The position numbers and the translations under genes are program-made. The notes beneath the pieces were generated by a model. It saw only the letters and a list, made by a program, of their open reading frames with translations, searched no databases and had not been told where the DNA came from. Of a stretch of DNA of 64,000 bases, positions 27,901 through 39,900 are shown in pieces. This stretch comes from Nematostella vectensis. Its lineage: Eukaryota; Cnidaria; Anthozoa; Actiniaria; Edwardsiidae. Every line of letters starts with the position of its first letter. Position 1 is the stretch's first letter. Location of the stretch: the NCBI RefSeq assembly GCF_932526225.1, contig NC_064047.1, forward strand, positions 5,577,501-5,641,500, written 5' to 3'.

Positions 27901-30900
27901 AGTGGACTATAATAATAAGGGTGGGTACAGCTAGTGGACTATATAAATAGGGGTGGGTACAGCTAGTGGACTATATTAATAAGGGTGGGTGCAGCTAGCG
28001 GACTATAATAATATGGGTTGGTACAGCTAGCGGACTATAATAATAAGGGTGGGTACAGCTAGTGGACTATGATAATATGGGTGGGTACAGCTAGTGGACT
28101 ATATTAATAAGGGTGGGTGCAGCTAGCGGACTATAATAATAAGGGTGGGTACAGCTAGTGGACTATAATAATAAGGGTGGGTACAGCTAGTGGACTATAA
28201 TAATAAGGGTGGGTACAGCTAGTGGACTATGATAATAAGGGTGTGTACAGCTAGCGGACTATAATAATAAGGGTGGGTACAGCTAGCGGACTATAATAAT
28301 AAGGGTGGGTACAGCTAGTGGACTATATTAATAAGGGTGGGTACAGCTAGTGGACTATAATAATAAGGGTGGGTACAGCTAGTGGACTATAATAATATGG
28401 GTTGGTACAGCTAGTGGACTATATTAATAAGGGTGGGTACAGCTAGTGGACTATAGTAATAAGGGTGGGTACAGCTAGTGGACTATAATAATAAGGGTGG
28501 GGACAGCTAGTGGACTATAATAATAAGGGTGGGTACAGCTAGTGGACTATAATAATAAGGGTGGGGACAGCTAGTGGACTATATTAATAAGGGTGGGTAC
28601 AGCTAGTGGACTATATTAATAAGGGTGGGTACATCTAGTGGACTATATTAATAAGGGTGGGTGCAGCTAGCGGACTATAATAATATGGGTTGGTACAGCT
28701 AGCGGACTATAATAATATGGGTTGGTACAGCTAGCGGACTATAATAATATGGGTTGGTACAGCTAGTGGACTATATTAATAAGGGTGGGTGCAGCTAGTG
28801 GACTATATTAATAAGGGTGGGTACAGCTAGTGGACTATATTAATAAGGGTGGGTACAGCTAGTGGACTATGATAATAAGGGTGGGTACAGCTAGTGGACT
28901 ATAATAATAAGGGTGGGTACGTGGACTATATTAATAAGGGTGGGTACAGCTAGTGGACTATATTAATAAGGGTGGGTACAGCTAATGGACTATATTAATA
29001 AGGGTGGGTACAGCTAGTGGATTATATTAATAAGGGTGGGTACAGCTAGTGGACTATATTAATAAGGGTGGGTACAGCTAGCGGACTATAATAATATGGG
29101 TTGGTACAGCTAGTGGACTATATTAATAAGGGTGGGTACAGCTAGCGGACTATAATAATATGTGTTGGTACAGCTAGTGGACTATATTAATAAGGGTGGG
29201 TACAGCTAGCGGACTATAATAATATGGGTTGGTACAGCTAGTGGACTATATTAATAACGATGGGTACAGCTAGTGGACTATATTAATAAGGGTGGGTACA
29301 GCTAATGGACTATATTAATAAGGGTGGGTACAGCTAGTAGACTATAATAATAAGGATAGGTACAGCTAGCGAACTATATTAATAAGGGTGGGTACAGCTA
29401 GTAGACTATATTAATAAGGGTGGGTACAGCTAGCGAACTATATTAATAAGGGTGGGTACAGCTAGTAGACTATAATAATAAGGGTGGGTACAGCTAGCGG
29501 ACTATAATAATAAGGGTGGGTACAGCTAGCGGACTATAATAATATGGGTTGGTACAGCTAGTGGACTATATTAATAAGGGTGGGTACAGCTAGTGGACTA
29601 TAATAATAAGGGTGGGTACAGCTAGTGGACTATATTAATAAGGGTGGGTACAGCTAGTGGACTATATTAATAAGGGTGGGTACAGCTAGTTGACTATATT
29701 AATAAGGGTGGGTACAGCTAGTGGACTATATTAATAAGGGTTGGTACAGCTAGTGGACTATATTAATAAGGGTGGGTACAGCTAGTAGACTATAATAATA
29801 AGGGTAGGTACAGCTAGCGAACTATATTAATAAGGGTGGGTACAGCTAGTAGACTATATTAATAAGGGTGGGTACAGCTAGCGAACTATAATAATAAGGA
29901 TGGGTACAGCTAGTGGACTATATTAATAAGGGTGGGTACAGCTAGTGGACTATAATAATAAGGATGGGTGCAGCTTGTGAACTATATTGATAATCGATTG
30001 TACGTATACTTATCACATGGCCGTTAAAGCATATGTGCACAATTTCAATATAACAATATGTACACCTGAAAACTGTAGACAATTAAGATACCTCTCTGAC
30101 TTATTGTTATTTTGGTATGTTTGTAAAATAAAAAGCATCGCACCACAGAAACGTTTTGCAATGAAAACAAGTAACTGGATTTTATATATAGATATCGGAT
30201 TGTGCACGAGCAAAATGCACCACAGAGTTTAAGGATAACGGCAATTATATTTTTCTTAGATTTAACTGGGGAGCCAGTCTGTATCCTCTCGTCATCCAAG
30301 GAAGAGGACCTTATCACACTCGACTTCAAAATGGTAAGATTTTATTTAAAAGGTCTACGAACTATTTAGTGATCTACCGTGTTGTGAGCTACCTCGAGAA
30401 AAGTGATTATACAACGACACTTGTAAATCGCACGCTCTGATTGGTCGAGGGTCCATGTGTTATTAGAGGACAAACGCACGCTTTGCGTCAGCATGCGCGC
30501 GCGCTCTCCAACACTAGATTTTAACGTAAGAAAGCATGTTGTATAAAACAATCTCGTTGCGTACTTTTTATATGTTGATATTATTATTGAAGGGGGCGAT
30601 TATCTGATATTTTAGGCCTTGGGGGGGGGGGGGATCGAAAGCTTGGTGCGAAAACGATCATTTTCGCTAGTTCCAGTCTTTTGGGTATAAATGTGAATGC
30701 CTGGGGGTTAGTAGCAAAGAAGCTTTATTTGTCAAATTGTAGTTATCAATTTAATATTTTCGTCAAGGCAAATAAACTTCTTTCGTAGCCAAGCTTGCAA
30801 GTAATTCTTGATGTTGTTATTGTTGTTGTCGTCACGGTTGGCGAATTTGAATATCAGTTTTTTTACTATGCACAAAAGGTCGCATGAGCCTTCTGTCTTC

Positions 30901-33900
30901 CATTCTCTCAATTAGGCGGACCCATCCTGCCCTGAATTCGAATCAGCTCACTGCTCCGTGCAACAGACGGCTAGCATTGAGTTCCGGCGGGTGAAGATCA
31001 CCTGTCCTCAGCAGTCAGCCATTGACCTGCAGGAGCACGTGTTAGCGCTTACATCAAGTGACATCAAGGAGTGCGCTCCTGAAGCAGACCAAGCAATGGC
31101 GCAATCAGAAGTACTGCCAAGGTAAGTTGAACTGAGCTATGGATGATATTCTAGACACTGGGCAGGTAATGGCGCAATAAGACGTACTGACAATGTTCGA
31201 TGAACTGAACTAATAACTGAGCTTCTGATCTAAAAACAAACAAAGCATAATCAGTCGTACGTGTTTTTTTAAACGGTAGTTAAAGATTAAGTGAAAAGCT
31301 CTGTTGAGTTAAATAAAACAATACGAACAAGAAGAACTATTCTTTAGAAATTTTACACAATTGAGTGTGGATCAGGCGAAGTTCAAGCACAAAAAAAAGA
31401 CCGACTCATTATATTTATTAAGAGAACTGGTCTGGAGCATGCAAAGGCTTTTGCAACATGCAAAAGCAACATGTCAATTAAAAAAAAATGCTTAAAATAT
31501 CGACTACAACAACACCACCAAGTAACAACAATAACACCATCACCAAGTAACAACAATAACAACAACACCAAATAACAACAATAACACCATCACCAAGTAA
31601 CAACAATAACACCATCACCAAGTAACAACAATAACACCATCACCAAGTAACAACAATAACACCATCACCAAGTAACAACAATAACACCATCACTAAGCAA
31701 CAACAATAACACCATCACCAAGTAACAACAATAACATCATCACCAAGTAACAACAATAACACCATCACCAAGTAACAACAATAACACCATCACCAAGTAA
31801 CAACAATAACACCATCACCAAGTAACAACAATAACACCATCACCAAGTAACAACAATAACACCATCACCAAGTAACAACAATAACACCATCACCAAGTAA
31901 CAACAATAACACCATCACCAAGTAACAACAATAACACCATCACCAAGTAACAACAATAACACCATCACCAAGTAACAACAATAACAACAACACCAAATAA
32001 CAACAATAACACCATCACCAAGTAACAACAATAATACCATCACCAAGTAACACCAATAACACCATCACCAAGTAACAACAATAACACCATCACCAAGTAA
32101 CAACAATAACAACAACACCAAATAACAACAATAACACCATCACCAAGTAACAACAATAACACCATCACCAAGTAACAACAATAACAACAACACTTAGTAA
32201 CAACAATAACACCATCACCAAGTAACAACAATAACACCATCACCAAGTAACAACAATAACATTATCACCAAGTAACAACAATAACACCATCACCAAGTAA
32301 CAACAATAACACCATCACCAAGTAACAACAATAACATCATCACCAAGTAACAACAATAACACCATCACCAAGTAACAACAATAACACCATCACCAAGTAA
32401 CAACAATAACACCATCACCAAGTAACAACAATAACATCATCACCAAGTAACAACAATAACACCATCACCAAGTAACAACAATAACACCATCACCAAGTAA
32501 CAACAATAACACCATCACCAAGTAACAACAATAACACCAATACCAAGTAACAACAATAACACCATCACCAAGTAACAACAATAACGCCATCACCAAGTAA
32601 CAACAATAACGCCATCACCAAGTAACAACAATAACACCATCACCAAGTAACAACAATAACGCCATCACCAAGTAACAACAATAACACCATCACCAAGTAA
32701 CAACAATAACACCATCACCAAGTAACAACAATAACACCATCACCAAGTAACAACAATAACACCATCACCAAGTAACAACAATAACACCATCACCAAGTAA
32801 CAACAATAACACCATCACCAAGTAACAACAAAAAATACCATCACCAAGTAACAACAATAACACCATCACCAAATAACAACAATAATACCATCACCAAGTA
32901 ACAACAATAAAACCATCACCAAGTAACAACAATAACACCATCACCAAGTAACAACAATAACAACACCACCAATAACAACAATAACACCATCATCAAATAA
33001 CAACAATAACACCATCACCAAGTAATAACAATAACACCATCACCAAGTAACAACAATAACACCATCACCAAGTAACAACAATAACACCATCACCAAGTAA
33101 CAACAATAACACCATCACCAAGTAACAACAATAACACCATCACCAAGTAACAACAACAACACCATCACCAAGTAACAACAATAACACCATCACCAAGCAA
33201 CAACAATAACATCATCACCAAGTAACAACAATAACACCATCACCAAGTAACAACAATAACACCATCACCAAGTAACAACAATAACACCATCACCAAGTAA
33301 CAACAATAACACCATCACCAAGTAACAACAATAACACCATCACCAAGTAACAACAATAACACCATCACCAAGTAACAACAAAAAATACCATCACCAAGTA
33401 ACAACAATATAACACCATCACCAAGTAACAACAATAATACCATCACCAAGTAACAACAATAACACCATCACCAAGTAACAACAATAACACCATCACCAAG
33501 TAACAACAATAACACCATCACCAAGTAACAACAATAACACCATCACCAAGTAACAACAATAACACCATCAACAAGTAACAACAATAACACCATCACCAAG
33601 TAACAAAAATAACAACACCACCAATAACAATAATAACACCATCACCAAGTAACAACAATAACACCATCACCAAGTAACAACAACAACACCATCACCAAGT
33701 AACAACAATAACACCATCACCAAGTAACAACAATAACACCGTCACCAAGTAACAACAATAACACCATCACCAAGTAACAACAACACCATCACCAAGTAAC
33801 AACAATAACACCATCACCAAGTCAGATAAATAGACTGTTATTGCTTATGTAGTGTAAGCGAGACTGAGCCGTCCAGGACCTCCCTGCCTCGCGTATCACC

Positions 33901-36900
33901 AAGCCTGTCGTTGGGTCAGACCAGCTTTAAACTAACCGCCGTACTGTGGGAAGTGGATATCGTCCTGATCGCCTCAGACAAGAACCTGGCTGACATAAAT
34001 ATCAAAGGTAAAAGACTGTTACTTCTAACTTTGATTACAGGGGCAAAAGTGTGGGGTTGGGAGGGGGAGGGATTTAACGTGGCGATTAGTCCTACCCACT
34101 CCAAAGCATTGATTGATATTATTGTTATTCAGGTTTGGAAGCTGACATATCTGTATGGGATCGTGGACTGATTGTCAAATCGACGTAAGTTCTATTTTGT
34201 TTGTAGGGTCCTTATTATTTTGATGCTGTGAACTGAATTATTGGAAGTATTTAAAGAAAATTATTCATACAGTTTCCTCTTAATTGTTTGACTATAATGA
34301 GTTTATAATTTGTAGTATGTCTAATCCCTAGGCCTACAAAATTCCCCCAAGTTTACTTTGTCCCCCCAAAAAATGCATGAGAAATCGGTGCTTTTTTGCT
34401 CAAGTCTTTAGCTGTGGGATTTGAAGATTCTAGCTACATTGTAGTTGACGTTGCGTTGTCCTTGTTTTGCAGTCAGAGAGATCTGTCCATCACTGACTTG
34501 GACCCTAGTACTATATACCCTAAGGTACAGTATCGCCAATTATTGTACGCTGGTCACGTCATTCATTTACCCTAAAAGGTTGTAACAGAGGGCGGTGTTG
34601 TGTTTAACACATCACAGAAATTGCATTTAAGGTCGTCCAGAAGGCGGAATTATTATTATTTTTATTTCAGATTTTATCAGTTGAAAACGAAAACGTATTC
34701 GACTTCGAGGTGAGTTCCTGACAATATTGACTACAAGATCTTATAATGTTGAACCTACCTGAGCTCTAAAGATTTATTCCTCTGCTCTATTTGATCAACA
34801 GTTTAAGCTCTTCACCGCTTCTGATGGTGGCGACAACAAGAAGCTTGAGTTGAAACCTGATGGCGCATTGGACCTGAATGTTGGTCGCATGAACTTCGTT
34901 TTCCTTTATCGATTCATAGATGATCTGATGGTAAGCATGGGCCACCGTTAAACCTTAGAGTTCATCATTATCATCATGATCATCATCTGCACCGCTATGC
35001 TCATGCATCATCATTGTCATCATCACCATACCATCAACACAACATCAATAGTTACCGCCGCCATCACATCATCAATATTATAATAATCATTATCATCATT
35101 ATCCTAATCATTATCATCATCACCACCACCTTATCAACGAGCACCAACCTCATCGTCATCATCAGCATCATCATCACCTAACAGTTCATCATTATTGTCA
35201 TGATCATAATCTGCTCCGCTACATTGTCATCATCGCCATACCATCAACACAACATCAAAAGCAACCACAACCACCATCACATCATCAACATTATAATAAT
35301 CATTATTGTCATCATCACCACCACTACATCAACAAGCAGCACCCTATTCATCATCATTATCCTAATCATTATCATCATCACCACCACCTTATCAACGAGC
35401 ACCAACCTCATCGTCATCATCAGCATCATTGTCATCATCGCCATACCATCAACACAACATCAATAGCCACCACCATCACATCATCATCATTATCCTAATC
35501 ATTATCATCATCACCACCACCTTATCAACGAGCACCAACCTCATCGTCATCATCAGCATCATTGTCATCATCGCCATACCATCAACACAACATCAATAGC
35601 CACCACCATCACATCATCATCATTATCATAATCATGATCATCATCATCACCACCACTACAACAACAAGCAGTACATCATTCATCATCATTATCATAATCA
35701 CTATCGTCATCGCCACCACCTTATCAAGGAGCACCAACCTCATCGTCATCACATCATCATCATCAACATCATTATCACCATCCTCGTCATCATTGCCATA
35801 AGCAGCGACCCCACCGTCACCATTATCTTTACTACCCGTCATCGCTTATCGGGTACGTTAACTTTGTCAGCGCTACGTAGAGCCGCTGACCAGTCCCTCC
35901 ACCAACAAGTACGTACAAGAGGCTGCGTCCAAGACCGTCCAGACACAGGTAGACCGCTTTTACAAATCGTGAATTTGACGTCCGATCATCACCTAATATC
36001 TCTCCTTTCTATGCCTCGACACTCGGACGTTGTTGCCATCACCTGTTATCAGAGTTTGCACTGCCTGGTTATTCACATCTCCCTTAAAGTCGCTATCAAC
36101 TTGACTATATCTCCTTTCTTTAGCTTGAGAGTTTGCAGTCGCAGGGTACTTGCATCTTCCTTGACGTCTCTATCGCCTTGACTATATCTCCTTTTTCTAG
36201 CCTGAAAGTTTGCAGTCGCAAGTTACTCGCATCTTCCTTGACGTCTCTATCGCCTTGACTATATCTCCTTTCCCTAGCTTTAGAGTTTGCAGTTGCATGT
36301 TTCTCGCATCTTCCTTGACGTCTCTATCGCCTTGACTATATCTTCTTTTCCTAGCTTGAGAGTTTGCAGTCGCAGGGTAATCGCATCTCCCTTGACGTCT
36401 CTATCGCCTTGACTATATCTCCTTTTCCTAGCTTGAGAGTTTGCAGTCGCAGGGTACTCGCATCTCCCTTGACGTCTCTATCGCCTTGACTATATCTCCT
36501 TTCCCTAGCTTGAAAGTTTGCAGTCGCAGGGTAATTGCATTTCCCTTGACGTCTCTATCGCCTTGACTATATCTCCTTTCCCTAGCTTGAGAGTTTGCAG
36601 TCGCAGGGAAATCGCATCTCCCTTGACGTTTCTATCGCCTTGACTATATCTTCTTTCCCTAGCTTGAGAGTTTACAGTCGCAGGGTACTCGCATCTCCTT
36701 TGACTTCGCTATCACTTTGACTATATCCTTTTCCCTAGCTTGAGAGTTCACATCTCCGGCTCTATCACCTTGACAATATCTCCTTTTCCTAGCTCGAGAG
36801 TTTGCAGTCGCAGGGTACTCGCATCTCCCTTGACGTCTCTATCACCGCCCCCTTGGTGGTCATGCCCCGACACTCGCGCTCTGTTGACATGTTGATTGCG

Positions 36901-39900
36901 GACCTTGGACACCTGGAGCTGCGTAACGAGTTTGAAGTGTTCGAGATGGAAGTGAGCAAAGAGAAAGTTGTGATCGACATCATGGAGCTGAATCTTCAGT
37001 CTGTACAATTAGCAAGGTATGAAATAAAGGAGAGGAGAGTGGAGAATTACGAGGGGATGGGTGGGTCACATCAATCTGTACAATTGGCAAGGATATTATA
37101 AAGGGACGGGTAGATGGTTGTCACATTACCAATCTGTACAGTTACCAAAGTATTCAGTTAAGGAGGATGCGTATGAAGGTGGGGTGTTAGTCAACATATG
37201 AAGCTCAAAATTCGGCCTACACAATTCGTAAGATGTACGCTGATGTTATATGGACTTGGGATAGAAGGTGAACCACTTGGCCACAGATGTATATAGAAAG
37301 AGGTGCTGAAGCTAACGTCTTTTAAGACGTTTCTTAAAAGAAACTCATAAGAAGTAAATTTCCGGATTGGAATGGACCGGATTCGCTCCAACTGCAACGA
37401 ACATGTGTTACGAAATTACGTAACTGTGGTATGCAGTTGCATCTCCTTCAGTCCCCCCCCCCTACCTCTGATAAAGGCAATTAATATCCTTGTTCTAACC
37501 AAAGGTTTACCTTTTATACTTGTTCCATCCTCTGAGGCCCTTGTATTAACCACTAGTGGACGCCTTTTTCTATTTGTTCCACCCTCACAGGCCACTGTAT
37601 TAACCAGACGTCGATGCACTTCTTTATTTGTCACCCATTACAGATCCTTGTATTAACCAAAAGGTGACTCGTTTTTATAATTTCCACCCTCAGAGGCCCT
37701 TGTATTAACCAAAAGGTGACGCGTTTTTATAATTTCCACCCTCAGAGGCCCTTGTATTAACCAAAAGGTGACGCGTTTTTATAATTTCCACCCTCAGAGG
37801 CCCTTGTATTAACCAAAAGGTGACGCGTTTTTAAATTTTCCACCCTCACAGACCCTTATATTAACCAGATGGTGACGCGTTTTTATAATTTCCACCCTCA
37901 CAGACCCTTATATTAACCAGAAGATGACGCGTTTTTATAATTTCCACCCTCACAGACCCTTATATTAACCAGATGGTGACGCGTTTTTATAATTTCCACT
38001 CTCACAGACCCTTATATTAACCAGGTTGTGACGCGCTTTTCTAATTTTCACCCTCAGGGGCCGTATGGACTTGAGTAACTCATCCGTGGTCAAGCGTTAC
38101 CTGATTGAGCCCATACGGCTCGACGCTACCATAAAGCGCTCAATGAAGCCGTCGTGCCACGAGATCCCCTTCCTAGAGTCCACCGCAGTACTGGGTTTTA
38201 TTAAGGTAGGGTGTCCATTACATTAGGAACCTTAAAGATTGTCGATCAACCACTCCGTTTTTGTTGTTTACAATTCAAAAAACGCTTATTTGCATGTGTA
38301 TAAAATAACAATCCTGGTAGTGACGGCGTAGTTGTCCTTTTTTAAGATCTCCGACAGCGGAGGAATGATAATCTCAAAAAATATGTATTTAAAAGTTCTA
38401 TATTTTTTTACATATATTTTGTGTTAATGGCGTGAAAAACAATGTTTTTGTGTCACGATTCCAATTGAAAAAATGCATTCGCTTTCTTTAGATGAATTTG
38501 GGATCCAAAGACTACCAGCTATTAACAACCATCACTCAAGAGAATCTGAACGAAGGCCAGCCTACCGTGACAGGTAACACGAAACTGTGATAAGTAACGC
38601 TGTTATAGGTCACACAAGCTGTGATAGGTAACGCAAGCTGTTATAGCTCACACAAGCTGTGATAGGTAACGCTGTGATAGATAATGCAAGCTGTGATAAG
38701 AAAATCGGTGATATGTAACGCAAGCTGTGAAAGGTAACGCTGTTATTGGTCACACAAGCTGTGATAAGTAACTCTGTGACAGGTAACGCAAGCTGTGATA
38801 AGTAACGCTGTTATAGGTCACACAAGCTGTGATAGGTAACGCAAGCTGTGATGGGTAACGAAAGCTTTGATAGGTAATGCAAGATTTGATAGGTAACGAA
38901 AGCTTTGATAGGTAATGCAAGATTTGATAGGTAACGAAAGCTTTGATAGGTAATGCAAGATTTAATAGATAACACCACGATAAGGAATGCTGTGACAGGT
39001 AACCCAAGCTGGTAAAGATGACGCAAGGACAATAAGTAGTGCCGTAATAGGTCACGCTAGCTGTTATTAATAACACAAAGCGCATTTCAGTCACGCTAAT
39101 ACCGCTAGCGGTTGTTATATTCAGATGAAGGGATTCGATTCGAAGAGGAAGTCTCTGAGCCTGTTGTGGTTGAAAAGCAGGAAGCAGAAGCTGAGCAAAC
39201 GACCTCAGAAGGTACCGTGTTATCAACCCCGTCCCTGAGCAAACGACCTCAGAAGGTACCGTGTTATCAACCCCGTCCCTGAGCAAACGACCTCAGAAGG
39301 TACCGTGTTATCAACCCCGTCCCTGAGCAAACGACACAATAGCTTCCAAGTTCAGCCGATGGAAATAAAAGCTTTCTCACACTTGTTTTTGTTTGTTTTT
39401 TTGGCTTAAAATGACAAAATGGCGGAGACTTTTCAAGGCAGCAAAATAATAGCAATAAGTAAAAAAAAAACCTTAACGGTTAAAATGTAAAAGCAAAATA
39501 ATAGCAATAAGTTAAAAAAAACCTTAACGGTTAAAATGTAATAGGAAAATAATAGCAATAAGTTAAAAAACCTTAACGGTTAAAATGTAAAAGCAAAATA
39601 ATAGCAATAAGTTAAAAAACCTTAACGGTTAAAATATAAAAGCAGAATAATAGCAATAAGTTAAAAAACCTTAACGGTTAAAATGTAAAAGCAAAATAAT
39701 AGCAATACGTTAAAAAACCTTAACGGTTAAAATGTAACCCTCCAGAAAATAAAGATTGTTGTATTGTAATAGTGTATTGTAATAGCGTTATGCTTCCGAA
39801 GTTTTGTATTGCCATGATAACCCTTTCTGGTTTCAGAGACGACCTCTGCAGCAGAGAGTGCATCACTTGATGAAGTGTGGGACTACATGGTATTCTCTTT

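Noticed and set aside
17741-29993. CRISPR-like array
   Set aside because: Units are directly tandem with no spacers, and the genome is a split-gene eukaryote; the unit is exon 14 sequence.
35200-35842. Ile/Ser/Thr-rich and Asp/Met-rich frames
   Set aside because: Translations of the CAT-rich satellite in intron 21.
38750-39455. 178-codon minus-strand frame
   Set aside because: Reads the exon 25 and exon 26 donor repeats in reverse; no family resemblance.
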